From contig JAIYCY010000010.1 of the NCBI GenBank assembly GCA_027487775.1, positions 1-64,000 of the forward strand: 64,000 nucleotides of DNA, in the 5' to 3' direction. Position numbers and translations under genes: made by a program. The number at the start of each line of letters is the position of its first letter. The first letter of the stretch is position 1. Of the stretch, positions 45,675 through 54,975 are shown in pieces. The stretch is from Planctomycetaceae bacterium. GTDB lineage: Bacteria > Planctomycetota > Phycisphaerae > Tepidisphaerales > Tepidisphaeraceae. The notes beneath the pieces are model-generated. The model was not told the DNA's origin, did not search any database, and saw only the letters and a program-made list of their open reading frames with translations.

Positions 45675-45683
45675 GGGGCCGGC

Positions 45684-47285
45684 ATGATCCGATTCCGATG
45701 TCGCTGCGGGCATCTCTTCCAAGTCTCCACCGAAGAGGCGGGGGAGTCGATGCAGTGCCCCCGTTGCGGCATCCTATGCGACGTTCCGACGCTTGATGAT
45801 CTGCCCAACCTGAATCCGGACGGAACCTACCACTTCACCGACGAACCCGGAACGGCCTCCCCCGCGGGCTCACCGCCGAGACCGAGTTCTGCCTCCGGTC
45901 CGCCGCGTCCGCGTGTTGTGCCGACGCTTTACGACAAGTCTGACACGCAGGATCTTCGCCCGAGTCTCGACGATTTTCTAAAGGCGGGGACAAACGATAC
46001 GACCTTTCGCCGCGAAGTCGAAACACCGGGCGGCGCACCGAAGCATCCGCGTTACGACCCCGAGACGGGAAAACTCATTCGCCCGCTCGCCACCACGCCG
46101 CCCGTAGCCGAGGTCGTCACCGCTCCGGATGCTCGTCGCTCCGCCCACAGAGGCGAGTCAGTCTCTCCATCCGCGCCACCCAATCGCAACATCCATCTCG
46201 GTCGTCCCGTGCTCGGCTACGCACGAAGAACGAACGCGGTGATCAACGCCGACATTCCGGGTTTCTTCGCCCCGTTCACACGCGTTTTTCGCCCGATCAA
46301 TCTCCTCGCCTGGCTGCTGCCGCTCGTCATCTACATCGTCATCACCTGGTTCATTCAGTTACCGCTCGTCGGCATCCTGGGCTTTTTCTTCATCTACCTT
46401 CCGCTGCTTGCGATGATGATTGGTCATCTCGGCAACATCGTCGACGAGATGGGACCGCAGGCACGCGACGAACTGCCCGTCCTCTTTCGCAACGTCAGCC
46501 TGCGTGAAGACGTTCTTTACCCGGGCCTGCGCGTCGTCGTCGCGTTTCTGGCCGGCGTCGCGCCCGCGATCATCCTTCGCATGCAGGCACCGGATCTACC
46601 AGAATTCGTCCATGTGCTCGCCTTCGCGTTGTCGTATCTGGTCTTCCCCGCGATCCTGTTGACGGTCTGCACCAGCGGCGCGCTGAACAATCTTTTGCCG
46701 CATCGGATTTTCGGCGTCATCCCGCACATCGGGCTGAAGTACTTCCTGCTCTGCTTCGTTTGGGCCGTCGCATTTGAGCTTTTGGCGTTTGGGACGTATG
46801 CGATCGGGATGATCGGCGTCTGGACGCATCATTTTATGATGTGGACGCCAAGCACGATCCCGGGAAAGCCCGGCGCCCCGCTCCCCACGCCCAGTTTCAC
46901 ACCACTTCCCGACTGGCTCGAACGCGGTCTGGGGTTCCCCGCCCTCTTGCTGTCGGTCTATCTCATTCACGTGTTCGGCTGGCAACTGGGAATCCTCTAT
47001 CGACGCTATCAACCGAGCTTTCCATGGGTCTTTCAGCGTTACGACAGTTCGACCCGCACCGACACGACCGCTCAGCTTCATCGCCGCAACATGGAGGCCC
47101 GGGAAGCGCTGGCCCGCAACGCAGTTGAACGTAGTGTCGCCCGCGCAGAAGGCGGTCGCGGGCAATCTCAAGCCTCTCCCCAGCAACCCACTTCACCGCA
47201 CTCGTCCGACGCATCGCCCACGATCCCGCCCGGCGTCCCCGTTGCACGGCCCGCATCTTCTTCACGCTCGCGCTCGCAATCCTGA
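45684..47285 (+). CDS. Zinc-ribbon membrane protein
   Basis: The 533-aa product begins with a zinc-ribbon MIRFRCRCGHLFQVS...CPRCGILC (residues 1-33), followed by a disordered Pro/Arg-rich linker (50-180) and five or six membrane helices (about 205-400, for example WLLPLVIYIVITWFI, ILGFFFIYLPLLAMM, YFLLCFVWAVAFELLAFG). The C-terminal 50 residues are Ser/Pro/Arg-rich. The design (cytoplasmic zinc ribbon plus membrane bundle) recurs in planctomycete proteins of unknown function. A TGCTATACT box just upstream is its likely promoter. Confidence 0.75.
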   Translation: MIRFRCRCGHLFQVSTEEAGESMQCPRCGILCDVPTLDDLPNLNPDGTYHFTDEPGTASPAGSPPRPSSASGPPRPRVVPTLYDKSDTQDLRPSLDDFLKAGTNDTTFRREVETPGGAPKHPRYDPETGKLIRPLATTPPVAEVVTAPDARRSAHRGESVSPSAPPNRNIHLGRPVLGYARRTNAVINADIPGFFAPFTRVFRPINLLAWLLPLVIYIVITWFIQLPLVGILGFFFIYLPLLAMMIGHLGNIVDEMGPQARDELPVLFRNVSLREDVLYPGLRVVVAFLAGVAPAIILRMQAPDLPEFVHVLAFALSYLVFPAILLTVCTSGALNNLLPHRIFGVIPHIGLKYFLLCFVWAVAFELLAFGTYAIGMIGVWTHHFMMWTPSTIPGKPGAPLPTPSFTPLPDWLERGLGFPALLLSVYLIHVFGWQLGILYRRYQPSFPWVFQRYDSSTRTDTTAQLHRRNMEAREALARNAVERSVARAEGGRGQSQASPQQPTSPHSSDASPTIPPGVPVARPASSSRSRSQS

Positions 47286-47388
47286 GGTGAATCGGTCCGC
47301 CTACACTCCACCGCAAGACTCCTTTGCACGGTCCCCTCAAAAACACGCTCATCGCACACCAACCTCAACCTGATCCACAGACACGTCC

Positions 47389-49068
47389 ATGCGTATCGCA
47401 CTCGCTCAGCTCAATCCCATCGTCGGCGACATCGCTCACAACACACGCCTCATCATCGACGCGGCCCGCCGCGCGCGAGACGGCGGCGCGCGCCTTTGTG
47501 TTTTTCCCGAGCTGATCATCCCCGGCTATCCGCCCAAAGACCTCCTGCTCAAGCCCTCGTTCATCGACGAGAACATCGGCGCCCTCGAGACCATCGCCCG
47601 CGCGGTTCCCGAGATTCATCTCATTGTGGGATTCGCCGATCGAAATCCCTCGCCCGTGGGCAGGCCGCTTTTCAACGCCGTCGCGGTCCTTCATGGGGGC
47701 CACATCCGCAGTCGCCACTACAAGACGCTATTGCCGACTTACGACGTCTTCGACGAGAGCCGATACTTCGAGCCAGGCCCTCCCGAGCTTGGTCATCATG
47801 TTGCTGTCATCGACGACATCCGCTTCGGCATCAGCATCTGCGAAGATCTTTGGAACGACGAACGCCTCATCGCCCGAAGGCTCTACCACCACAACCCGAT
47901 CGCCGATCTCGACGCCGCCGGTGCGGACGTACTGATCAACTGCTCTGCCAGCCCGTTCGTCCTCGACAAGCACGCATTCCGCATCAAACTCTTCGGCAGC
48001 CAGGCCGAGCGATTCTCCATGCCGCTCGTCTATGTGAATCAGGTCGGCGGAAATGACGAATTGGTCTTCGACGGCAACAGCGTCGTCTTCGATGCCCGCG
48101 GTAAAGTGATCGCGCACGCGAGCGACTTTTCGTCCGATCTGCTCCTCTGCAACATCCCCACCGCTGCCTCGTCTTCGAATCAAGACGGCAATCGCATCGA
48201 CTGTCCGCGCGTCGGACTCGATTCGGTTCTCGAAGCGTTGAAGCTTGGGCTGCGCGATTATGTCGAGAAGTGCCGCTTTCCGTCCGTCGTGTTGGGCCTG
48301 TCCGGCGGGATCGATTCCGCACTCGTTGCCGCCATCGCGACACTCGCACTCGGGCCGGATCGTGTCGTCGGCATCGCCATGCCGAGCCGATTCAGCTCCG
48401 AGCACAGCATCAACGACGCACGCGATCTTGCTGCCAATCTCGGGATCGCATTTCACATCGTGCCGATTCGCGACGTTCACAGCGCTTACGAGCAACTGCT
48501 CACGCCCTATTGGGACGGTCGAGCGCCGGACGTAACCGAAGAAAATCTGCAAGCCCGCGTTCGTGGCGCGATCTTGATGGCCTTCAGCAACAAGTTCAAC
48601 CACCTTCTGCTTACGACCGGCAACAAGAGCGAGATCGCCGTCGGCTATTGCACGCTATACGGCGACATGTGCGGAGGACTGGCGGTCATCAGCGACGTGC
48701 CCAAGACGATGGTCTGGGACCTCTCGCGTCACATCAACAACACCGCGGGACGAACGCTGATTCCTGTCAGTTCCATCGATAAAGTCCCGAGCGCCGAGCT
48801 TCGCCCGAACCAGACGGATCAGGACAGTCTGCCGCCCTACCCCATGCTTGACGGGATTATCGAGCGGTACGTCGAGAACGAGCGTGCCCCCGCCGAGATT
48901 GTCGCGGACGGCTACGACCCCGCCGTCGTGGATCGCGTGATTCGCCTGATTGATCGAAGTGAATACAAGCGACGCCAAGCCGCGCCCGGCATCAAGGTGA
49001 CAAGCCGCGCCTTCGGGTTTGGTCGGCGCATGCCGATTGCTCAGAATTACGTGCCCGGCAAGCAGTGA
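47389..49068 (+). CDS. nadE: Glutamine-dependent NAD+ synthetase
   Basis: The 559-aa protein has an N-terminal nitrilase-fold glutaminase domain with the catalytic triad Glu41, Lys112 and Cys151 (SICEDLW). The C-terminal ATP pyrophosphatase domain has the P-loop LSGGIDSAL (Ser305 onward), TTGNKSEIAVGYCTLYGD and the PPYPMLDGI region. It amidates nicotinate adenine dinucleotide using glutamine as nitrogen donor. Full length for the family. Convergent with the Gfo/Idh gene that follows. Confidence 0.95.
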   Translation: MRIALAQLNPIVGDIAHNTRLIIDAARRARDGGARLCVFPELIIPGYPPKDLLLKPSFIDENIGALETIARAVPEIHLIVGFADRNPSPVGRPLFNAVAVLHGGHIRSRHYKTLLPTYDVFDESRYFEPGPPELGHHVAVIDDIRFGISICEDLWNDERLIARRLYHHNPIADLDAAGADVLINCSASPFVLDKHAFRIKLFGSQAERFSMPLVYVNQVGGNDELVFDGNSVVFDARGKVIAHASDFSSDLLLCNIPTAASSSNQDGNRIDCPRVGLDSVLEALKLGLRDYVEKCRFPSVVLGLSGGIDSALVAAIATLALGPDRVVGIAMPSRFSSEHSINDARDLAANLGIAFHIVPIRDVHSAYEQLLTPYWDGRAPDVTEENLQARVRGAILMAFSNKFNHLLLTTGNKSEIAVGYCTLYGDMCGGLAVISDVPKTMVWDLSRHINNTAGRTLIPVSSIDKVPSAELRPNQTDQDSLPPYPMLDGIIERYVENERAPAEIVADGYDPAVVDRVIRLIDRSEYKRRQAAPGIKVTSRAFGFGRRMPIAQNYVPGKQ

Positions 49069-49099
49069 CCTACGGATGAGTTGCTGAACGGCGTTGGAA

Positions 49100-49993
49100 C
49101 TACTGAATTGCTTCGACATCCACCCATCGCCCCGATTCGCGCAGGCTGCGGTTGCCCGCCTCCATCACCGCGATGTTCTCGACGATGTCCCGAAGGTCCG
49201 CCGGCGCGGGGCCGCCGCCGAAGAAGCGTGCCATGCCTTCGACAAGTCGGTCGTAGACGCCGTTGAAATCGACCTTGAATTGATACGCGCCTTTCGTGCC
49301 ATGCACAGTCGCTCCGAAGTCGTATGAACCGACCCGCTCCAGTCGAAGGAAGGCGGAGCGTCCGTCGTGATAGTCCAGATCGACGCGTTCGCGATGCTGA
49401 TCGCTGATGGCACGGATGCGTTTGACACCTGACTTGCCCATGAGCGCATCGACCATTTCGATCGTGTGCACGCCGTAGAAGTAAAGGCCCTCCATCGACG
49501 GATTCAATTCGCCCGGCCCGAACGCGTCGATTGACGCGATCTCGCCGATCTTGCTGCGATCGAAATGGTCGGTCACTTCGCGGGCGAATCGCAAGCTGCT
49601 TGCCGAGTAGCAACGTGCGTGTGTCTTGCGGGCGATCGCGAGCAGCTCGCGAGCCTGCGCGAGGTCGCAGGTGAGGGGCTTGTCGATGTAGGTGGGCATG
49701 CCTCGCGAAAGCGGATGCCGGGCGAGTTCCAGGTGTCGATGTCCGTTGACCGCCAGAACGAGAGCGCCGTCGGCGGCATCGAGCAGTTTGTCGAGCGCGT
49801 CGAATCGTTTGGCTCCGAGTGCGAGCGTCGCATCCTCCCACTTAGCCACCTCGGCGGCAGGCATGTCGTGTCGGCCGTCGGTCCAAAATCCGACGACGCT
49901 GCACTTCGTCGCCCCGCGATCGCGCAGCGCGTGAAGCCTTCGAGAGAACTCGATCAGATGCGAACTGTCTGTGCCAATGCAAGCGAGGTTCAT
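49100..49993 (-). CDS. Gfo/Idh/MocA-family oxidoreductase
   Basis: The 297-aa product opens MNLACIGTDSSHL and has the YIDKPLTCDL motif (catalytic Lys) near residue 105, a shortened C-terminal domain with GELNPSMEGLYFYGVHTIEM. It is smaller than the other two oxidoreductases in the window. The Rossmann glycine motif is abnormal (GTDSSH rather than GxGxxG), so cofactor binding may differ. It lies downstream of the NagB/PIG-L fusion on the minus strand and may take part in amino-sugar catabolism. Confidence 0.82.
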   Translation of the reverse strand: MNLACIGTDSSHLIEFSRRLHALRDRGATKCSVVGFWTDGRHDMPAAEVAKWEDATLALGAKRFDALDKLLDAADGALVLAVNGHRHLELARHPLSRGMPTYIDKPLTCDLAQARELLAIARKTHARCYSASSLRFAREVTDHFDRSKIGEIASIDAFGPGELNPSMEGLYFYGVHTIEMVDALMGKSGVKRIRAISDQHRERVDLDYHDGRSAFLRLERVGSYDFGATVHGTKGAYQFKVDFNGVYDRLVEGMARFFGGGPAPADLRDIVENIAVMEAGNRSLRESGRWVDVEAIQ

Positions 49994-50143
49994 GGGATTC
50001 GTTGGTTGTTTGTGTTCAGTCGTTGGCTGTCAGATTTGGTTTCTCGAATGGTGGTGGGTCGTGGCTTTTTGCGTGTTCGTCAGCCGGTTCATCGTTTCCA
50101 ATCGCGCGTCCACCCACATTCAGACAATCACTGACAACGTCTC

Positions 50144-52150
50144 TCAATCCATTTCCTTCCAGCGCACAAAGCCTTCGATGGCTTCGTATTCGGCAAGGCC
50201 TAATCGATTGTACAGGTTGGCGGTCCCTTTGTTGCGATCTTCGGCGCGTTGCCAGAATTCTCGTTCGTCCGAGCCGGGGAACATCGCACGGTCCTTCTGG
50301 CTTTCGTGCTTGAAGATCGCAAATCGCTTGCGGCGGACTTCTTCGGGGCTGAGCGGGACGGCCATCTCGATCTCGTCGACGCCCCATTCCTGCCACGCGC
50401 CGCGATAAAGCCAGACGACGCACTGATCCAGCCATTCGGCTTTCTGTTTCTTGAGGCGACGCAGTGCTTCAAAGACGACCCACAGACAGAGCCGATGCGT
50501 GCCGTGCGGGTCTGAAAGATCACCTGCGGCGTAAATCTGATGCGGCTTGACGCGGTTGAGCAGGTCGATCGTGATCTGCACATCCGCATCGCCAGGCGGA
50601 TGTTTGCGGACGCGGCCTGTCTCGTAGAACGGCAGATCGAGGAAGTGAATATGCGACTCGTCCTTGATGCCCGAAGCGAACGCGCCCGCCTTGGCTTCGG
50701 TGCGGCGAATCAGAGCCTTGATCTTCTGGAGTTCTGGCGGATCGACTTCGCCGGGAACCTTCTTCGCGATCGCGCCCTTGACCTTGTCCTCGATCATCGC
50801 GGCCTGTTCGGCGGCGAAACTGAAGGCGGCGGTGAACTCCTGCACAAAGTCGGCATGCCGAAGCGCCGCAGCATCAAAGACCGCAATGTTGCCCGATGTC
50901 TGATACGCCACATGCACATCGTGTCCTTGATCGCAGAGTCGAATGAACGTTCCGCCCATGCTGATGACATCGTCGTCAGGGTGGGGCGAAAAAAGAACGA
51001 CGCGCTTCGGGAACACATCCGCGCCGCGATGCTGAAATCGTGGGGCCGAGCGAGGCTCGATCAAACGCGCGTCGGATGCTTCGGGCTTCTTTCCGCCCGG
51101 CCACCCGGTGATGGTCGCCTGCAGCGATCTGAAGACTTCGATATTGATTTCGTACGCTCCGCCATGTCGCGAGGCGACGAGGTCTTGGAGATGGTGCTCG
51201 TTGTAATCTTCGTTGGTGAGTTTCAGGAGCGGTTTGTTGAGCGTGGTTGCGAGCCAGATGGCAGCGCGTCGGGCGAGTTCTGGTGTCCATGCGAGGCCGA
51301 TATCTTCGATCGCGCCGAGGAGCCAGGGCGCCTTGAACCGTGTCATTTCCGCGGCAGCGGCACTGTCGATGACGAATCGCGCGTTCGGATGATTTTGCAG
51401 GAAGCTGGCCGCCACCTGCGTGGTGACTTCACCTTCGACCGCCCGCGCGACGACGCGCGACTTTCCTTCGCCCCACGCCATCAGAATGACCTTCCGCGCG
51501 GCGAGGATCGTGCCCACGCCCATCGTGATCGCCTTCCTCGGCACGTTCTCGTCGCCGAAGAAATCGCTTGCGGCGTCGAGGCGCGTCACGCGGTCGAGCG
51601 TAATCAGTCGCGTGCGGCTGCTGCTGCTTGATCCGGGTTCGTTGAATCCGACGTGACCCGTGCGACCGATGCCCAGAATCTGCAGATCAATCCCGCCCGC
51701 ATCGCGAATCCGCTGTTCGTAGGCCTGACAATGCTCCCAGACCTTCTCGCGTGCCACCGTGCCGTCGGGAATGTTCACATTGCGTCGATCGATATCGACA
51801 TGATCGAACAGATGTTCGTTCATGAAGCGGACATAGCTTTGAAGCTCGCCCGGCTGCATCGGGAAGTATTCGTCGAGGTTGAACGTGACGACGTTCTTGA
51901 AGCTGAGTCCTTCGTGCTTGTGCATGCGGACGAGTTCGGCATAGACGCCCGTGGGCGTGGATCCCGTGGCCAGCCCCAGCACCACACGATGACCCGCCGC
52001 CGCGCGCGAGCGGATGAGGTCTGCGATCTCTTTGGCCACGGCATGACTCGCCGCCGCGCTGGATGCGTAGACAGTCGTCGGCACCTTCTCCACCTGTGCG
52101 ACAAACTCCGGCGTGGGCGGTTGACGAACGATATCCGATACCGAAGACAT
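50144..52150 (-). CDS. nagB: NagB/PIG-L fusion: glucosamine-6-phosphate deaminase with N-acetylglucosamine deacetylase-like domain
   Basis: The 668-aa protein joins two enzymes. Residues about 25-300 are NagB: GLATGSTPTGVYAEL, FNLDEYFP (Asp general base) and GIGRTGHVGFNEPG, where the usual Asn before Gly-His is Thr. Residues about 385-640 are a PIG-L/LmbE deacetylase with HPDDDVISMGGT and a later zinc His in GDLSDPHGTHR. Together they could deacetylate an N-acetylglucosamine-containing sugar and convert glucosamine 6-phosphate to fructose 6-phosphate and ammonia. Such fusions are found in Bacteroidetes and Planctomycetes. Neighbouring GHL10 and Gfo/Idh genes support sugar breakdown. Confidence 0.92.
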   Translation of the reverse strand: MSSVSDIVRQPPTPEFVAQVEKVPTTVYASSAAASHAVAKEIADLIRSRAAAGHRVVLGLATGSTPTGVYAELVRMHKHEGLSFKNVVTFNLDEYFPMQPGELQSYVRFMNEHLFDHVDIDRRNVNIPDGTVAREKVWEHCQAYEQRIRDAGGIDLQILGIGRTGHVGFNEPGSSSSSRTRLITLDRVTRLDAASDFFGDENVPRKAITMGVGTILAARKVILMAWGEGKSRVVARAVEGEVTTQVAASFLQNHPNARFVIDSAAAAEMTRFKAPWLLGAIEDIGLAWTPELARRAAIWLATTLNKPLLKLTNEDYNEHHLQDLVASRHGGAYEINIEVFRSLQATITGWPGGKKPEASDARLIEPRSAPRFQHRGADVFPKRVVLFSPHPDDDVISMGGTFIRLCDQGHDVHVAYQTSGNIAVFDAAALRHADFVQEFTAAFSFAAEQAAMIEDKVKGAIAKKVPGEVDPPELQKIKALIRRTEAKAGAFASGIKDESHIHFLDLPFYETGRVRKHPPGDADVQITIDLLNRVKPHQIYAAGDLSDPHGTHRLCLWVVFEALRRLKKQKAEWLDQCVVWLYRGAWQEWGVDEIEMAVPLSPEEVRRKRFAIFKHESQKDRAMFPGSDEREFWQRAEDRNKGTANLYNRLGLAEYEAIEGFVRWKEMD

Positions 52151-52236
52151 GAGACTCCTGACGTTGGTTCCTGATCCGTGAAATCAAACGCGTAACACCC
52201 TCGATCCGAGCGCGCGCGGTGCGCGCGATCGGATGG

Positions 52237-53259
52237 TTATATAATTTGCTGAAATCGACGGCATTCGTCAACCATGCGGCTGACCTCAGCCCCATCCGCA
52301 AGGCTGGCGGGCTGTCCGACAGGCGATTCGCCCCGCAAAATCCGCACAAAATCCGCAAGTTGAAGATCAAATCGATCATCATGCGTTCGCACTTCGATCG
52401 TTGACGCCGCCCCTTCGCTCGGAATCCATCGTAGCTCGGTCGGCTTCTCGTAATCGTAAACGAGTGCGCCACGCGTTCCGGTCAAGCGAAGCTCGAACCG
52501 CGCAGGCTCCGCCCATCCGGAGGCGATCACGCCTGCGACCCGTGTGTGTCGCGCGGTCGACACCGATCGCAGCAGCACCGTCGCGTTGCTCTCGCCGCGA
52601 TCCTTCCAGAGTCCGGTGAACAGCGCTGCGGTCATCGATGCATGACCGACCAGATAGCGAAACAGGTCGAGCGAATGACAGCCGGTATCCATAAAGCTGC
52701 CTCCGCCGCTCGCTTGCGGATCGCTCATCCAATGTCCCTGCATTGAAGGAAACCAGCATGCGAACGTGTTCTCGAATCGAATCACTTCACCCAATTCCCC
52801 CGCATCCGCGCGCCGGCGCATTTCAACAACAGCGGGCGTGTACCGATGGCAATACCCGACCATCGCGGGCACGTCGGCGTACTGCTTGCCGAGTTTTTCG
52901 ATCGCGCGAGCGTCGGCGAGCGCATGCGCGAGCGGCTTTTCGATCAGCACGCCGATCTTGCGAGATAGGAGTTGTTCCACGATCGGAATTCGTACCGAAG
53001 GCGGGGTGCAAACGATCGCGCCTTTGATGTCAAAGCTGTTCGCCGCTCGGTTTGGACTAGCCGGGTCTGCGACAAAAAGCTGACCGATATCTGTCAGCCG
53101 CATCGCGTTTGGCACGATGGACTTGATACGATCCAGCGCACGGGAATCAGGGTCCACGACCGCTACGACCCGCACCGCCTCCCCCATCCGACTCGCGGAC
53201 GACAGATGCGCACGACTAATTCCCCCGGCCCCCACAACAACAATGTCGATTGGCTTCAC
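52237..53259 (-). CDS. Gfo/Idh/MocA-family oxidoreductase
   Basis: GTG 53259 starts a 340-aa protein with VVVGAGGISRAHL as nucleotide site, VLIEKPLAHA with catalytic Lys and GGGSFMDTGCHSLDLFRYLVG in the C-terminal domain, all standard for the family. It lies 21 bp from the divergent GHL10 gene, sharing a single A/T-rich promoter block, and 86 bp upstream of NagB/PIG-L. Probably part of the same amino-sugar regulon. Confidence 0.9.
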   Translation of the reverse strand: MKPIDIVVVGAGGISRAHLSSASRMGEAVRVVAVVDPDSRALDRIKSIVPNAMRLTDIGQLFVADPASPNRAANSFDIKGAIVCTPPSVRIPIVEQLLSRKIGVLIEKPLAHALADARAIEKLGKQYADVPAMVGYCHRYTPAVVEMRRRADAGELGEVIRFENTFACWFPSMQGHWMSDPQASGGGSFMDTGCHSLDLFRYLVGHASMTAALFTGLWKDRGESNATVLLRSVSTARHTRVAGVIASGWAEPARFELRLTGTRGALVYDYEKPTELRWIPSEGAASTIEVRTHDDRFDLQLADFVRILRGESPVGQPASLADGAEVSRMVDECRRFQQII

Positions 53260-53264
53260 GATGA

Positions 53265-53273
53265 TGCTATAAT
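53265..53273 (+). promoter_or_regulatory. Perfect extended -10 promoter TGCTATAAT in a 21-bp divergent gap
   Basis: TGC-TATAAT ends 7 nt before ATG 53281, predicting a leaderless mRNA. On the opposite strand TATTAT (plus 53270-53275) ends 10 nt before GTG 53259, so both divergent genes may start from one overlapping box. No standard -35 is visible. Confidence 0.6.
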
Positions 53274-53280
53274 ATCAAAA

Positions 53281-54927
53281 ATGCGGAGACCCACCAACTT
53301 CATCCATCGTCGGAGCGCCAGTCCGTGGATCACGGGGATTTCGGGCGTTTCCAGCGTCATTTTCGGGTTTTTCGCCGCCCCATCGCACGCGCAGACGCCC
53401 GAGGTTCGCGGAACCTGGCTCACCACCACGGGCCTTGCGGCCGGAAATCTTTCCAGCCCCGCTGTCACGCAGCAGACCTATCAGCGTCTCCGCACGATCG
53501 GTCTGAATACGACCTATGTCGATGTGTGGCGTAACGGCGCGACCTATTTTCCGAGCAGCACCCTCGCACGCATCACCGGCCGTACGCTGGCAAGTGAAGT
53601 CGGCTCGCGGGATCTCTACGGCGAAACCGTGATTCAGGCCCATCGTCATGGCATGGCCAATGTCGCGTGGTTTCAGTACGGGCTGGCGGCCAAGTTTGGC
53701 AATCCCGGCACGAGCAGCACCGAGCTCGCCAAATACGCCGCCGACCGGGGTTGGCTCTTGCAGGACTCCGCCGGCGCGTTCACCAATTCGTCCAACGGCT
53801 TTGCGTGGATGAATCCGATCGTTCCGGAAGTACGTCGATTGCTGATCGACATGACCATTGAAGCCATCGACAAGTACGACCTTGATGGCGTTCAGCTCGA
53901 CGACCGACTCGCCTGGCCGACGCAGTTCGGCTACGACAACACCACCCGCGCCGCCTATCTCGCCGAGACCGGCAATCAGGTGCCGACCAACTCCAGCAAC
54001 AGCGCGTTCACCGCCTGGCGTGCCGCCAAGGTGACCGCCTTTGCACAGGAGTTTTACAACGAGGTCAAGGCGCGCAGGCCCTCGATCATCGTCTCGGTCT
54101 CCCCCAGCGTCTGGAGCTTCAGCTACGCCAATTACGCCGCCGACTGGCCCGAATGGTCACGACAAGGCCTCTTCGACGAATTCATCCCGCAGGTTTATCG
54201 CAATACGTTCAACAACTTCAGCACCACATGGAACACCCAAGTCACTCAGATCGGCACTCGTCGTGAAGATCTGGTCGCAGGCATTGCGATCAACACGACC
54301 GGAACCACCTACGACATCGTTCGACAGAGCATCGATCGCGTCAGGCAAACCTCCGGCGTGGCGGGGCATTCGATCTGGTTCAGCGAAGGCATCTTCGCGA
54401 ACGAAGCGAGCTTTGACGGCTATTACCCGAACAACGTCGAGCGACCCGACTTGCCCGCGGGCTGGCGTCCGCTCCCGACCGTCGCGACTTCGCTCGGCGG
54501 CGGGCAGTGGTCACTGAACGTTCCTTCGACCGGACGCTATCGGCTGATCGCGCGCTCGGGAGATGTCTGGACACAGATTTGGTCCGACGTCCTCGCGGCC
54601 GGTGCGTTTAATCTCTCGCTCTCCGGCTACTCGTCAGTCGAGTTACTCGTTGATCGTCGCGGATGGCGCGTTGGCGATGCCAACTTTGATGGCAAAGTCG
54701 ATCTGTTTGACTACTTTGCCTTGTCTCAAAGTTTTAATCTCTCGGGGCGCAGGTTTTCACAAGGCGATTTCAACCTCGACGGATTGGTGAACGCACTCGA
54801 TTTCGAACTCCTCGTCTCCTCGTTCGATGATCCGCAGCTTCGCAGCAGCGTGAGCATCCCCGAGCCGGGAACGCTCCTTTCCTTTGGTGCGATTGGACTT
54901 CTCTGCCTGCGGCGGAATCGAAACTAA
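53281..54927 (+). CDS. Secreted GHL10-family glycoside hydrolase-like protein with dockerin-like pair and PEP-CTERM tail
   Basis: ATG 53281 gives 548 aa; an in-frame extension upstream is shadow of the opposite gene. Signal peptide 1-37 (ending SHA). The GHL10 (DUF187) TIM barrel covers about 40-400: PEVRGTWLTTTG, IGLNTTYVDVW, KYDLDGVQLDDRLAWP and SVSPSVWSFSYANY; Asp residues in DGVQLDD are the likely catalytic region. A beta sandwich (400-455), dockerin-like pair (about 463-512) and the PEP-CTERM tail IPEPGTLLS (526-548) complete it. Enzyme specificity in the family is unknown; amino-sugar polymers are possible from context. Confidence 0.88.
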   Translation: MRRPTNFIHRRSASPWITGISGVSSVIFGFFAAPSHAQTPEVRGTWLTTTGLAAGNLSSPAVTQQTYQRLRTIGLNTTYVDVWRNGATYFPSSTLARITGRTLASEVGSRDLYGETVIQAHRHGMANVAWFQYGLAAKFGNPGTSSTELAKYAADRGWLLQDSAGAFTNSSNGFAWMNPIVPEVRRLLIDMTIEAIDKYDLDGVQLDDRLAWPTQFGYDNTTRAAYLAETGNQVPTNSSNSAFTAWRAAKVTAFAQEFYNEVKARRPSIIVSVSPSVWSFSYANYAADWPEWSRQGLFDEFIPQVYRNTFNNFSTTWNTQVTQIGTRREDLVAGIAINTTGTTYDIVRQSIDRVRQTSGVAGHSIWFSEGIFANEASFDGYYPNNVERPDLPAGWRPLPTVATSLGGGQWSLNVPSTGRYRLIARSGDVWTQIWSDVLAAGAFNLSLSGYSSVELLVDRRGWRVGDANFDGKVDLFDYFALSQSFNLSGRRFSQGDFNLDGLVNALDFELLVSSFDDPQLRSSVSIPEPGTLLSFGAIGLLCLRRNRN

Positions 54928-54975
54928 AGACGTTCAACTCAACTCACACAAGATCACTTTCAAGGGAGTTCCTTC

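Noticed and set aside
52972-53280. N-terminal extension of the first GHL10 protein
   Set aside because: It is a shadow of the opposite oxidoreductase gene, and a signal peptide starts at 53281.
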